Shown here: positions 13,101 to 27,100 of the stretch, piece by piece
Position numbering within the stretch: the stretch's first letter is position 1
Layout: every line of letters starts with the position of its first letter
NCBI GenBank assembly: GCA_014338405.1
Contig: JTDE01001386.1
Location: 90,193-154,192, forward strand
Source: Paragonimus skrjabini miyazakii
Taxonomy: Eukaryota; Platyhelminthes; Trematoda; Plagiorchiida; Troglotrematidae
Direction of reading: 5' to 3'
Length of the DNA: 64,000 bases
The notes under the pieces: generated by a model
The model's database searches: none
Seen by the model: the letters and a program-made list of their open reading frames with translations, nothing else
What the model was told of the DNA's origin: nothing
Made by a program: the position numbers and the translations under genes

Positions 13101-15504
13101 CTACATTTCTTATGGGTTTGTACAAGTGGGAATGGGGTGCAGTATTTTTCTTACCAAAGAGCTCTAAGTAAAGTATGTTATCGGTTGTAGGTGCTGTTCA
13201 CACTGTACCGATCTACACAACTCCTCGTATACGATGAATTAACTACAGGTTTCATTATACGCCAAACCTCAATCATTTTGTTCAAACGTGATCCGAACTG
13301 AGCAAGACAATGCAGTCCTCTTAATGTAACACATTCGTAAATCATATTCAAACTACGTCAGTCAATAGTGTCGCAAAGATGACAAATTCGTGTTGCTGTA
13401 TTCAAAGCGATCACAGAATAGTAATAATCTGAGGCCCCAGGTTGACAAATGAAATTTCGTCAACAAGTGACTTACTTTTCCTAATGGATCAGACAAACCA
13501 TGAAACCAACAACGCACCGTGATTGAACTGCTGCCTATATACCTTCTGACATTAATATCGAATTGCTTTATGTTGTATTTCTGAAAGCATGGAGCATCTT
13601 CCCCGAGTGGTCAGCATGAGAAAATGGAGTGGTAATATTAAAAAATCAGAATGATTGGGTAAGAGAATGGTACTTTATCTATCGAAATGTAACTGGTTTA
13701 GCCAAATTCAATCATTTTATTGCTCCTTTGACACAAACCCACCTAAGGTTACACAGGATGTGTATAACTATCACTAGTCTGCTGTCAATGTTGACGTATC
13801 GCACAGAGTGCTTAGAATGTTAAGGGCACGACAAGCTAGAAACATGGGAAACTGCTAGCTTGAATGCATTTTCCAGTGAAATATGTACACTTTAATCGTG
13901 TCCGAAATAGGCTTAATTTCGTGATAGAAGATAAAATAAATGTGACTTATTGAATAAACAAACCATTTGTGAATAAAGGCTGAGGTAGCTCTAGCGCAGA
14001 CGTCATTTGTGGTAATTAAGGGTAGAATGTATATGAACATAAAAACAGTATTTGTATTAATATTAGTGGCGTACACACTTGGGGCCAGGTCTAAAGTGGT
14101 ATGACAGAAAATTTCGTGATGAATATTCAGTTCGAATCAGACGGACTGTACAATGCATCTCCTTAGATGCACACCTAAAGGATCATTAAATCGGTCACTC
14201 TAAAGTGTGGAAGCTTTGGGGGGACCACTGCTTTTGTTCGAGCTTTGTGAAAGTCGTAAGCATGCCCGTTAAGAACAATATGTTCTTTTATATAATTTTC
14301 TCTCATTTTATGCTAGTGACAATTGTAAGAGAACAGTCCTTATGCGAAAGGAGTGGTTGCAGAGGGAACACATCCACATAATTTGAAGAACTTGAAACAT
14401 TGTCTATCGATCGGTATTAATTAAATCAAGTTATTCATCAATCTCAATTTTTCCAAACAGAAGGTCGTCACAACAGCTATATCAAGATTTTACACCATAA
14501 CACTCCAAACAACTGACATTATGATTTAGGCTGATTTGCTTTCAGTTATGAAGAAAATCCATTCTTTTGACAAAAGTGAAATGTACCCAATAACCACGAA
14601 GGAAATTAATAGGTGAATTTGGTGGAAAACCTGCTATTGTTTGCTTCATTTATCTTTGAATAAACATACCTCATAAAAAGCTGTAACCGATAACTCCTGG
14701 TTAGCACTGTAACTACAAAATTTAATGTAAAGTGATCCTTTCAACCAGTATGGTTTGATGTTCACCCTGGATACCGTTTGTGTATTATAACAGTTATTAT
14801 ATGGCTTTCATGCATAACGTGCACAATTTGCTTGGCTAACGGGTTACAGTCACACACGAACAGATGTGATGAATCGATGCAGCTAGTTGCGTTAAAACCA
14901 AACAATGGCGGCTAAAACATCATTCACTGTACTGAAAGTAACTAAAAGCACACCTGACCGAGAGTGTAACACAATCAACTTAACGAAACAGAAGTTAAAC
15001 TGGTCCTTTTCGTCATTGTGCAAGCCAGGTTAGCAAGCGTACGGGGGCAGTAGAAGCACACATAATATTCGACCTGAAGATCTGCGGTTGATGAGGCACG
15101 CAATGTTGTCGCATTCTACCGGAGAATGGAAACGTAGAGCACGTGGAAGTTGGGGGGTGATGATGGCGTGGTAACCAAAAAAATGAAAACTTTCACACGT
15201 CGGCCCATCAAAAACACTGGTTACATGTGACAGACCGCAAGTTCGAAGTAGACACGAAGTGTGCGCCAGGAAGATGGACTTTGTAGTGAACGTGGCATGG
15301 GTATAATATACCAGGCTGCAAACTGGTTGTATTCGTGTGGGCGGAGGATTGTATCAGTGCAACAAAGTGTAGTGAGTGAAACGGGACCAGTTGAAATTGT
15401 GGTGTTCACTGTCATTTTTGGCTTTCCTTTCTTGCAAAATTTATTTACCCCGCAAAGTTTACGATCACTGATGAGTAGTTGGGGGTTTGGTTAACTTCAA
15501 GTTG
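10131..15504. other. Non-coding, repeat-poor stretch
   Basis: A nine-G run lies at 10814-10822. A GT/CA-rich patch at 12330-12480 explains the overlapping frames there. The short segment around 10195-10215 (accaaataaggatgtacgtt) resembles 41950-41970, suggesting a shared repeat end. No splice-bounded coding frame was found. Confidence 0.3.
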
Positions 15505-15630
15505 AGCATCACCCACAAGTGATCGCAGCTGTCGCATTCCCATAGACTTTCCAGTCGGCCCCTTTCGAAAAGAAGCACTAGACTCGAGTTTCGCTCTCAT
15601 TAGAGCTCGTCAGTAGTACATATCCTCGCC
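15505..15630 (-). repeat. Family B arm, solitary
   Basis: Contains catcacccacaagtgatcgc, ctttcgaaaagaagcactag and attagagctcgtcagtagt in the same order as the left arm of the 53 kb element. There is no second arm or core nearby. Confidence 0.55.
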
Positions 15631-16569
15631 ACTACCGGGACTATAACTGATTAGATTTTGTCCTGATTGGATTGTTGATAGTGTAGTTCAACCAAGCAAT
15701 GAACCAACAATGTTACAAGACGATTTGCCATTACTCAAAGTAACTGTTCACGACAGATTCCACCGCACTAAGTCCGCTGTGTGTTGGGAGAAAATTCCTC
15801 TTGAACAATAGAGAAATCCCAGTGTATTCGGTTCCTCCACTGTACTGAAAAAAATGTAGCCACATTTAGCTGTTTGTAACAACGACCACGTGAAAACAAG
15901 AGACAAGGCGTGCGATGGACAATTAGTCTATATGTACAGTGAACGTAATAGTTATAAAAAACAGTGTGTAACAAGAAAGTAAAGAGATAACAGGTTCTAC
16001 AGTAGCGTTCTCTTGATTCATACTTTTCATGTGTCGAGCAATGTTCTGCAATTACTGCATTACACATTTTGACGCAGGAACACTTCAGACTCAATAGGTT
16101 ACAGTAGTTGGGCAGATAATGAAGAAACAAAAAGACATTTCAGAACAACTGAACTAAACAGAATTCAACTAGAGATAGACGCGTGATGATTTTATCGAGT
16201 TCAGTTCGTCTTTCTGTCACTTGCCTGTTTCTTAGGGAAATTTGGCCCTTCAACTCACTGCGTGCTTATCACTGTTTCGTAACTAGTGCAGCTGTGTAAG
16301 ATGCTGAGCACAAATTGTTTTGCATACATACTTTGCAAAGGCGAAGTGGACGTAAGGGAACGCGGTGACACAGATTACCTCTGGGTAGACAAGGAAAAGG
16401 AGGTGGACGGTAATTCAACTGAACTACGTGAATCTTGACGTTTTCTGGTCGAGTCGTCCCTAGAGCAAGAACAGCCAGAGATGCTAAGCATGGAAAACAG
16501 CAGGGACCTTGAATTGTGGTTTACATCTCGAGCTGAAATGACACACCTGTTTATCTATGACCACGTTAC

Positions 16570-16940
16570 CTTAGAGGTGAAGACATCCGACGCTGACTGT
16601 TTGAGAGCATACTGTCAAGGATATTTTTGGTTAGGTTCCCGCCATTGCTTTGTTTCCTTCTTGTTAGTACTAGTGACTGTCTTTGACTCCACTCACTCAC
16701 TTTTGGTTGGTGGGCCTCCACTATTACATGGTTGTATCGTAGTAAAGTGTCATTATTGACTGTTGGTATATTGGTACTTGAACTAACTATCTTAATCTCC
16801 GACCTACCGATTGTGCACTGATAAAACTTGTATCGTGCCTTCAATTGCTGACCAGCATCTGGTTCAGTCACCATTGCCAACTCATAAAACACTGCAAGTA
16901 CCCAGATGTATAACTTGAAGCTTTCCTTAACCAAGAAGGC
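16570..16940 (-). CDS. Candidate long exon, unidentified
   Basis: A good acceptor (taatccatgtcttcag) is followed by a phase-0 open frame of 123 codons up to a donor AAG/GTAACG; reading through gives TAA at once. It starts AFLVKESFKLYIWVLAVFYE, which is hydrophobic enough for a membrane span, and continues hydrophilic. The plus-strand frame over the same bases looks like a shadow. No domain was recognised. Confidence 0.33.
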
Positions 16941-17552
16941 CTGAAGACATGGATTAAGCTACCTAATGAGAATTAGACTGAAAAGAATTATCTCTTCGGC
17001 CGTTGCTTTCCCATCGATCACAACCGATAAATCTTTGAAAACAAAACATTTTTCAACTGGCTTTAGCTAAGGTGATCAGCACATTTAGCGTTTTAGAACT
17101 ATATCATTTATTTAAGCGAACATCTAACAGATGTGTTGATTGCTTGGTTGTAGGCTGCATTTAAATGTTGAATGAATGACGCATGTCATCCATGTGATCG
17201 GCCAGAACTCAACGAACATTTTATTGCATCTGCTCACATAAGAAACGGACTCATCTCTGTTTAATGGGACATGTGATTAATTAGACGGGTCGGATGACTA
17301 TTTTCAACTGTCAGATGATGAGATATCAAAGTGGACAAACGAGCAAACGAGTTTGCAGATCTGAGGGTTTTAAACCACACATGAGTCTAACAACGAATAA
17401 ATCAATCCGAATAGCTGACAAATGGCTTGTCTGGTGTAAATAAAGAACGTTTATGTTGTCGACGATTACGGAAAAGTTTCAAAGTAATTTACTTTTTTCT
17501 TGAGTTTCTTATTATTCAAGTTCTTCCCGCGAGTTTATGCTATAAATATGCG

Positions 17553-17583
<31 letters not shown>

Positions 17584-19715
17584 GCGTAAGGTATGTACAT
17601 ACGATACCCATGGAAATGACGATTGCGTAACCTCCGTCACCGTTTCAACGAACAAACTTTGACCGATTGATCTTGTTCGTTAGTTTTCATAACTGCCTCG
17701 ATCTTTGAGATCATCCTGGTTAATATGCGCGATGTCTACAGTGGTATTTCACTGTGGCTTTAAAAATGTATATGGCAGTTATTATCAGTTGTATTTCGGA
17801 AACACTGTTCATAGGCAGATACTTATGACAATTGTGTAAACGGAGAAAAATGCACAACAACCGTCTAAACGTGCAACCAATCAAAATTTCTCAGGGTGAT
17901 TAGAGAGGAAGCGCTTAACATTTAGATAAGAAGAACCTCCTTTTCCTATAGGAGGAAATCGGTCATCAGGTTGTAAACTATCTGTAACCCAGCTAACATT
18001 CATGATGGTCACAAACGGAGCTTAGATAAACTTCTGTTATCAGACGATCTCAGTGATCATTAATGAAGTGGTGGGCAGTTGTATCAAACTTGTTGGGTTT
18101 TATCAGCACGACGCCTGTCAGGAGCATTGAGCCACGACCTAATAAAGTACCAAAACAACAGTGGACAGCTGTTCACATATGCTCCTGTTATCCCGATGCC
18201 TTTTAGGCCGTGGCTTTGTGGGAAATTGTCTAGATTATCCCACAAACTGCTCATTATACGTTCGACTGTTGTTTGTGCGTATGTCTCACCAGACTCAACG
18301 ACTTCAAAGCAATTATCCACAAGTTGGTTGATGGTAACTGGGACCAATCACTATCAAACGCCATTCAAGGTGATGACTACAAAAGTTGTGAACACAGGAA
18401 ATTTTTTAAGGAGCAATTTAAAATTACGAAATATATTATTCATGCATATGTGCCTGTTGTCCTTTGCCCTTAATCTAGTTTGTGTTTATGTTTAGTGTCC
18501 AAGTGTGAACTGGACTTAAGTGTTTGGAGTCAGTTCATCCAGATATGTGAATACCGTAAACCGTATTGGGTTTCTTACTGTTTCTACATGTTGGTGCACA
18601 CACTTTTTGTCATGAACTGTGGTGCTAATCTAACAAACGAGATGGATCGAAATCGCTCATAATTTCAGGGTGATTTACCGTGGTGCTCCGTCTCTTTACA
18701 TACTGCATCAGCTAGTACATGATGATAGGTTACTTTCAGCAAAGACGACCCCCGAGAAAGAAAGTTCTTGCGGACTACGAAAGACATGACAAGTGAACAT
18801 GACAACAAGTCGGATCGATACATTTGCTTGCTAGTCACCGGTCAACTAGTGTAACATTTATTATGGTCATCAGCTTTGACAGAGGACGTGAGTATTTTGC
18901 ACATAGGCAGAAACGCGTGGACCATTGGTAAGCATCAAGATCGGCGAAAAATAGGATCGGCTAAACTGGAATCGGACCGAACGTGTGTAGGCAACCGCAA
19001 GTGGTGCCGTTCAGATTATATGACAGTTACAAACCCTCCTAAATTATGCACTTAACGTTCTTCTAGTCAGAGCTTCTTTGCAATTGTTTTTGTTCCATTT
19101 TAATGAACTGGCCTGGTTAAGCTCCGTTTCACACACCACTTAGAGAATCCAGTTTGCTAACCCCATCCAAACGATGAACGATTGTCCTACATATATATGT
19201 ATATGGGTAGGATGTATGTAAACATTTAATTAATCATCTACGCACGTGTTGATTTTGTGATTTTGAATGATGCATCAAGTAGACTTACTTTTTTCTTTGT
19301 CTGTGTATATGCTCCATACCCCACGACAGCGTCCACCCATGTTTACAGTCAGAAGGCAAAAGTAGGTAGGCTTTATGTCGCAAAACCAGCGCAATTACGA
19401 TGGAACGATCGGTTGTTAGGCAAAAGGTAATATTTACCATTAATTATCTCATTGTAGCTAAAAGCCGCGCCACTTAATTTTGCACTGTTGCCTAAGTGTG
19501 GATGCATCCGCTCCATTTGTGTAACAAAAACAAAAGCCAAAGCGGCATACAGATTAATGAGTGAGCAACAGATAAAACGCTTCTACATCGGAAGCTACAA
19601 AGCACAGCTATAACTGGTGAGAAATGCTGGTTACTCAGAGTAACTCAATCTTAAAAATGCGAATACTTGCAACCGGTTTTAGGTCACCCAGCTGATAAAA
19701 CCGCGATCTACTCAC
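16941..19715. other. Non-coding, with one ambiguous frame
   Basis: Minus-strand 18347-18084 is open for 87 codons (starting near VTINQLVDNCFEVVESGETY) with an acceptor-like ggtcccag at its head. A competing 138-codon plus-strand frame covers the same bases. Neither resembles a known family. Confidence 0.25.
17553..17583. repeat. TA microsatellite
   Basis: About 30 bases of alternating TA with one CA interruption. Confidence 0.9.
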
Positions 19716-19897
19716 CAAGTTTGGAGGCAGGATTGAGTAAATCTTCTCACCCGAGTTAAGTACTATTGGTATCAATTTCAACAGGAAATTCCGCCTCCAG
19801 CTAACCTGTAACTGACCAGAAACGGTGTACGAAATTGATGGAGGACCAATCACCTTCGGAACATTGTGGGCCAATTTTAAGCTTACGCGGTTCAGTT
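19716..19897 (-). CDS. Candidate internal exon, faintly fibronectin-III-like
   Basis: A 182-base segment between a fair acceptor (gcaatcttgtgtcag) and a strong donor TTG/GTGAGT, phase 1 in and phase 0 out. It contains GPPSISYTVSGQLQVSW, which resembles the first strands of a fibronectin type III module (Pro-Pro, then alternating residues to Val-Ser-Trp). The rest is not convincing. Its exit phase suits the entry phase of 16940-16570. Confidence 0.3.
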
Positions 19898-21573
19898 CTG
19901 ACACAAGATTGCGAAAGCAGGAAGCCAGGTTTTGTTGTTTTTATCAGTAAAGCAAAACTGAACCAACCACAAATACGAAACGCGAATGCGGATGAAAACT
20001 AGCTGTAGCGCTACTGACATCCAAGCTGTTTAACAAACCGTTAAGATTTTGCTATTTCGTCCAGCTGCCTGGTGAGCAACGTGCCTTAGGTGATCAACTT
20101 ATTTGTTGCACTAGAGGATGGATGAGTAGGGTCCATTAATTGATGCACACCGAAGGTAAGTGACTAGCAGTTCCTCATTGTGAATGCAAGAAATCGATGC
20201 GGAATATAGCGATCACGTCAAAAGAAAGACAGAAAATTGACTCGTAACGACGTGAGAATCAGTGAGCATGAGAGTGTATAGAGATCTCTAAGAATGTCTA
20301 ACGGCTGTCAGGGGGTTCTTTGTGATTCCCACTCCGTATTGAACAATCAGGGCGGGGGGTCGGAAGACAGTAAGTAAACGGGCAAGAAGTGAGGCTTTTT
20401 AAGTACTCCCCAACTGAGACTGGTTGTGAAACTGGCGTTGCCTCTAAGGCGATCGCAACAGCTTCACAAAAATGTACCTCACCAAACACGAATTTGGTGT
20501 ACAAGACCTTAATGGATGAAGCAGGTATATGCAGCATCGATCAAAGCGAGTGCTATATCGCACTGCTTGAGGTGGTCATTTCAACAGTGTTCCCTTTAGT
20601 GATGAAGGGGAGTTCAGTTTAAACAACCGGTACGGCTGGCGAACTTATTTGCTCAGCTTGTCTGCCTGCAGAATCAGTTCTGTTTCCCACGCTACAATGA
20701 CTGTTCGCTGATGGTTTTTTGATCACTCCATGCTAAAACAACATAGATGCCAACAATACTTGTTGGAATGCGTATTTCAGCTTCTTGTATCGACAACTTT
20801 GAAGCAGACCTTCTGACTTCGCTGCTCGGGTGCATGACGACAGTTTGCCTTCTGACAAACCCGTGCCACAATACGTGTACCCTAATCCTCTAAACGGTGG
20901 GTTTATATACTTATATGGTTTGCACAAAACCCTAACTGGGACCCAACGGAGAGCCTATCAGTTTCATCCAAAAAACTCTACCGGAAACGACAGTTTTATT
21001 TATATGGAGTAGTTCAAAGTTTAGCTTATTCAAGAATGACTAAATTCCAGTAGTGGAGTACGAACATCCCTATTTAACTACGTGTAAAGAAAGATGAGTC
21101 CAAACATAAAAAAAAAGACGGAAGCCTATTGCACATTCAGTTAAGATTCACGGCTATACGCAGTCTATCGGAACTGCTGTAAACCTCTTGATTCGGGACA
21201 GAACAAAGATTATTTACTCAGATAATGCTGGTTCTGTACATACTACGTAATCGTTAGCGAATTATACAACTTACAACCAAGTGAACTCTGGGCACGAAAT
21301 TTAACCGTCAGTAGGTATCATTCAATAACACGGTAACGTAAGCAATTCACTGAGGCGGGACAAAATAAACAAAAAGAGGATAATTCAAACAAGAGTTCAT
21401 AGTGCCAATTCAGAGTATGTTACGTGTAGCAATATGAGAGATGTTCGACCAGTATTCAACGTAATCGATTCATGTGGATATATATAAGGGACCTACAGTA
21501 CGATAGCTTGACCAATGGAATATAGGTATGGGAGCAGCTTAGATCGACATGGTGCATATCACTGGTTGTGGGT

Positions 21574-21642
21574 GGGTCGCCGGGTGGTAGAGTGGCGGGA
21601 CCGGATGTGGAGATTCGGTAGTTCGAGCTTTCCGGCGGACCC
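21574..21642 (+). repeat. tRNA-sized hairpin with tRNA-like features
   Basis: GGGTCGCCGG (21574-21583) pairs with CCGGCGGACCC (21632-21642) with one bulged base, closing a 69-base unit. Inside are GGTGGTAGAGTGGC (D-arm-like, overlapping the stem) and GTTCGAGC (T-loop-like). The T-stem pairs poorly and the anticodon arm is weak, so it is more likely a tRNA-derived repeat or pseudogene than a working tRNA. Confidence 0.35.
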
Positions 21643-22465
21643 TCTTGCCATCGTACTCTCAGTTTCAGTTGTAGTGATCCGTACGTCATTTTCATTTATT
21701 CTGGCCAGAATCAACACGTATTTTGTTTACTGTGGTGGAGTTTTACTTCAGTGTATTGCTTTTCTGAGTGACGTTATAAGTGGTTCATGACCGCTAATAC
21801 TTTCAAGTTTGTCGTTAGCTCAATTTTTGCTCTGGTTAGAAATTAAAACTTGCCAACCATGTTGATTTACGTTTTAGCACACCTGCAAGAAAGAACATCT
21901 CAATACACTATCTTAAAATTGGTTGTCGTAACATGAAAATTAGCAGGCCGGATAAAAGTTTTGAGCACCACGTGAATCAGAACCATACCTGCTTTGGTCC
22001 AGTTATCTATGGTCTTGATACCGGAGATAACGTAAGACATGGCGACTTAAATGATCTGAAATTGAGCAAAGTCTTGTTCCTTTCGAATCAACTAGACAAC
22101 AGGCCAACTTGAGCATTTCTGACAAGTACTAGTGGCTGAAGTGTTGAATGTGATTAGTTGACTATGCATAACAAAGGTCTAACGAAGCAGCGACTCACCA
22201 CATGCCTCAAAGGTGCAAGAAAGAAGATTCGACTATTAATGTGAACATTCATACGTATTACTATTGAGGCCTATCAGATGCGAAAACGACGTCTAATATC
22301 TTGAGACATTTATCAAAATAAAGGTTCTACCTAGTGCAATTTTTCTAACGTGCTGTGAACCTTGCTTGGGTTTATAATCCTGATCGCTAGCCCATAATCA
22401 GTTCCAGTCGATTTAAGGCCTTCTGGAATGTGACAACAAACGAACAGACTCCCCTACGGTACATA

Positions 22466-22685
22466 CTAGGAGGTATCTATATCCAAAACAGTATGTAACT
22501 TCGACCGTCGTAAAAATCCTCTAATTTCATTACTATAAGCCTCAATCGGCGCTGTCTTATAGGAAAACGTTAGCAGCCGAATAAAACCGCTGGCTTCTCT
22601 CTCTCTTTCCGAAACTCTAATCACCCCAGACCCTCGGTCAACCATTTTTGTCACTTGATAGAAGGACGAGAATTTGTTAACCCGC
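22466..22685 (-). CDS. Candidate terminal exon, unidentified
   Basis: A strong acceptor (aaccttttttgctcag) opens a frame of about 72 codons ending at TAG. It is basic and charged (SEREREASGFIRLLTFSYKT) with no known domain. No polyadenylation signal was found close by on this strand. Confidence 0.33.
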
Positions 22686-24000
22686 CTGAGCAAAAAAGGT
22701 TAAATGGATGTATCTGATGTTACATCTGCCTGAGATATTCTATGCAAAGCGTGACATTTTCGTTTTATTTCACATTTCCTAACGTTATTACCTAAGTTGA
22801 TAGTCCCAGTAATCTATGTCTTATCTCACATAAAACATTAGTGTCTATTATAAATGACCCATCGTCTCCAAATACACGTTCGCATCTAACCCAGTCCACA
22901 AGGTTCTCCATCGATCTTCTCCGAGTTTTTAACAACCGTTGCTAATGCACAGACATCCCAACCTTTCTAATTTCGGAAAAGTTGTACACCAACCCATAAA
23001 CGACCCCTACACTGCACTGTTTGCCCATAATGGTCTCTTCACGTTTTTGAACGTTTCTTATCCGAACCACCGCTCTAGAGAGGTTATGTAACACATGTAC
23101 AACATTTCCTATTCCTCTCACCTTTCGCTTTTTCTACATATGCGTGTACACTAGAGTATAAGACATACAGCTCGATGACCACCACTTCTGAGAGCTCTGG
23201 AGCTTGTTGACTCTTGTTCCGTTTAATCAATCTGACCACACCACATTTCCGTTACTGTCTGTCTCAACGATCCTATCCACTGTGGACGTGGAAAGACTTT
23301 AGAGTTGTAAAGCAGATTGAATTCGTCGGAAGTAACTTTACACAGAAATAGACTTTTAGATAACCGGTCACGAGAAGGAATATTCGGCTCAAGTTTTGTT
23401 CTGTTAATAGCTCACTAGTAGTGTACTACACTGCGGCGAATGGGAACAAACCCAGTTTGGTCAGTTTAACCTTTTGTGTTTTCTCAATCCGAGGTGAAGT
23501 AAAAATTGTAGGGCGTCGCTTGGTGTTAACAGACTAGCTGTTGCGTCTCCTCTAGGGGTGATCAGGTAATCTCAATATTAATCATAAACAACTGTGGCTG
23601 AGTATTGAGGTAGTACAATTCTGTCGGACACAGTGTCAGGTGAATAGTGCAACGGTCCACAAGGTCACCTCGTTAGAACCTGAGATGGAGTTTAACTCTC
23701 GTAGTGTTAAGAATATAAACTACTGACGACCTTATCAAGAGCGAAATTCGGGTATGGTGATTATTTACGGATTGGACTGGTTAATGAAATCCTAATTGAA
23801 TGCAAAAGCTGTAATGGTCCAAATTATACTAACCAAATTCTCTGCTACTTAACAGAAGTACTATAATGTGTGTTGAAACTCTAAACCTAAGCAGTTTCCT
23901 GAACCGTTCCGAGTCGATTCATTCTTCTTCTAGCATTCTCACACGCTGCCACGACCTCCAATTATTGATACATGGTTTAGCAGATTTGATCATTTAAAAG

Positions 24001-24132
24001 AGACCCAGTTGAGAAAAATCTGGACGAAGTTTAGTAGCTCAGCTTGTAGAGCATTTGCCACATTCAGGCATGTTGCTTTTTCTGTCACTGGTTCGAATCC
24101 AGCCGAAGTCCAGATTCTTCTCAATTAGGTCT
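24001..24132 (+). mobile_element. tRNA-like element inside 25-base inverted repeats (family A)
   Basis: The outer 25 bases (24001-24025) and the last 25 bases (24108-24132) are inverted repeats matching at 22 positions; the three differences are transitions. Inside lie a tRNA-type A box (TAGCTCAGCTTGTAGAGC, 24035-24052) and a perfect B box (GGTTCGAATCC, 24090-24100) at normal spacing for an RNA polymerase III promoter. A normal acceptor stem and CCA-ready end are not seen, so this is a tRNA-derived repeat rather than a working tRNA gene. Related copies occur at 9.45 and 28.5 kb. Confidence 0.6.
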
Positions 24133-27100
24133 ATCCTATAGAACGACCTCACCAAAATAGTCACAATAAAGGCGGAACTGTAATTTAGAGACTCTTTAAT
24201 TGATTTCAGGTTTGCTGCAGTGAACCATAGGATGTGTTTTGATGGCTAAATTACTAGTGCAACACAGGTGAAAGCATGCGTTATTGATTCTCGAGCGATG
24301 ACCTGAAACATTCATTATGATGTAGAAGTTTTGAATGGTGTACTAGTACTCCCCATATGATCCAGTCTATACTCACATTTGGGGACGAAAGAAGAATGAA
24401 CCTTGGTAGTTACAGCTTCCGTTGGTGATGTTGATTAACTTTCCCTTAATAAAAATCGTGCAAACATTTTTGTGATCTAATCAGCTTAGACCAGCAATGC
24501 ATTCACCGTTGACTCGTGAACAGAAATAAGTCCATAAGATGGGAACACTGTCAACAAGACGAATTTGTCGACCTGGTTTTGTCAAGAAATCTTTCCAACA
24601 CACCAGCATATTTTGTTGTCATGCTGTAAAAAAATTAACTTCGTTTGCGATGAAATATGATCACCTGGGACTTGGTTAAAAGAAATTGTGTAAATTATTT
24701 CACAATGGAATATTAAGAACAATAGAATATTGAAAGATTCCTTTTGTGGGCGACGACCTATTTGGACAAAACAATGCGATTGGCAACTGGAGCGATGAGT
24801 TATTAACAACAGCAAGAAACACTGAATATATTTCCCGAACCTAATTTAAGTGAATTCTTGTCACGTCCTGTCTTATCTCGATCACAGATGAGTGTTGCTC
24901 AAGAATTGGTACCGCAACAATCTGTCCTCACTCGAGCTGACTATACAATAATGGCATGATCATCAGTAGTGTTGATAATGTACTGAGTGGGAGCGCAGGG
25001 AGTCAACTTAGGTGCAGGAACCCACTTGATCTGAGTTCACTGTGGATCAATACAAACCAGTTAGCATCACCGAATATGACACTGCTGAGTGTGTTACGTT
25101 ATTCAACTGGGTAGAAATGGAATACCAGTGCAGTTGTGATCTCACTATCCCAAACATCCAGGTAAGTGGTATAGTCAACGCTTATTGACTGTCTATCAGG
25201 TGGACGCTAAATTCAGGAACAGGAAAGCAATCCATCGCGCGACGTGTCCACATGTGTTGTAGTTTCACGGGGTACTGTCTCAGTTGTGCACTTTGCCGCA
25301 GGCTAGACATGTGGGTAAAGCAGGCAGGCGGACATTAAGGTGCCGGATTTAATTCGATTTAATTCCAATCGACTGACTCACTATTTATTTAGAGTTCAAG
25401 AGTGCAAGCACGTATGTCGATAAGTCAATGTGTGTAGCTCAGTATGTATTAGGATTTATTATCAGTTCTAATCCTGAGTAAGTAGTTGTTGTAGCATGCA
25501 AGCCGGCTGTTTCTCCTCCGGTTGTCCGTTACACTTTCGGACCAACTTTGGGGCTATATGGAGACACCAGGGGACAACGTTCTTCCGTAGTAGGGGGTTC
25601 CAGCAACAATCCTGTGAAAGGAAACAACAAGAACACGCATGAGCCAAAGGCCCAGTAAGCCATGCACACGACTTACACAAACAATAACTAAAATGGCGCC
25701 GACAACACAGCAGCACGCTCCGTCACCAATTCAAATTCAACTAGTGCGCGCCTGCTGGTTTCGGTCGCACGTTACAGTTGTCAACAGCATGTTATTGTAA
25801 ATAGATCGACGCCATCAAAGAGAGGACTGAGAACATCCTTCAGTACGGCTATTGAACCAAATAACTGGTAAATACTGATGCTGCTTCCAATAACCGAATT
25901 TAAAGCGAAATAATAATGACACGTAACATTGTAACACTTATTTGTGTTCAAGAAGAGCTGGTCAATACCAAGTGTCAACAGAATATACAAGATGAGTATT
26001 TTTGCAATCAGCTTGGCTTGCAGAAAGCTTTCGAACTATACTGTGAGTCAGTGTATTCCATACTAGGCAGTCGTCAAGTCAATGTATGTTCTACTCAGTG
26101 AATAATTCTAGATTGTCTTTCGTGCAGATTTTTGGTCAAACTAGTTTTTAATATAGTACCTAGCCGTGAAAATCAAATATGCCTTGGAAAAGCACGCCAT
26201 CGGCACGTACGATCATTCAGTACACATGGTAATGTTCTCACGGGTTTCACAGGTACCAAGTGAGCACTGGAGTAAACGGATTTTGCTGTGCACTGGACGG
26301 CGATAACTAACTCATCACACTAAACCGATTTCTGTGCGGAGATTTAAACAAGCACACACAAAACTTGTCAGCTATGCACGGTGTACTCAGTTGACACATT
26401 TAGTCTACATACGTTTCTGAGTGTCAAAGTTCGTTGGACTGTATGTTTCTGCTGGCTTTGAAACCCTCCGGAACTCCGTTGCAGTTCATAACATTGGATG
26501 TTCTGTACGAATGGCATTGCTTACGGTAAAATTTACTTAATGACAAAAAAGCTGTAACAATCGCGGTAATTCATCTTCAGTTATAAAACAGTCCGGTACA
26601 CAGCAATTAATATTGCATTCAGACTAGAGTGTGAAGGGGTTGAATCCCACAACTCATAAATTTGTCATTGTTGCTTTCATTTGCAGTAGTGACAAAATAA
26701 ATTTACGAAGAATGCTTAAAATTATGTTTCCGAGACAGTGATAGCCACCAATAATGAAAATGACATATCACGAAATGTTAACAGTACGTTTACTGTCCTC
26801 AGTCACGAACATAAAATATTAGAATGTGTAGGGCACGTAGATAGTAACCACAACAGAAACGGTCAGATATTTAGCGTTAGGTTAAAAGAAGAGTTGTTAT
26901 TAGTTCCAGGGTAGAGAAACTATCTGCGTCAACATCATACATACTTCCAAGGAAGGAGGACGGGCAGTGATCCATACTACCTCTGAGAATGCTGGGACGT
27001 ACGGATTCCGATTGTGCACTAACACGTCAAGTGTGTTATCCACGCCGACAACGTAGCCTGTTTCCATGATGTGGCTTGCAGTGGACAAGATAGAATTTGG

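Noticed and set aside
25468..25716. Cys-rich 82-codon minus-strand frame
   Set aside because: The Cys content comes from antisense low-complexity sequence, and there is no start or splice context.
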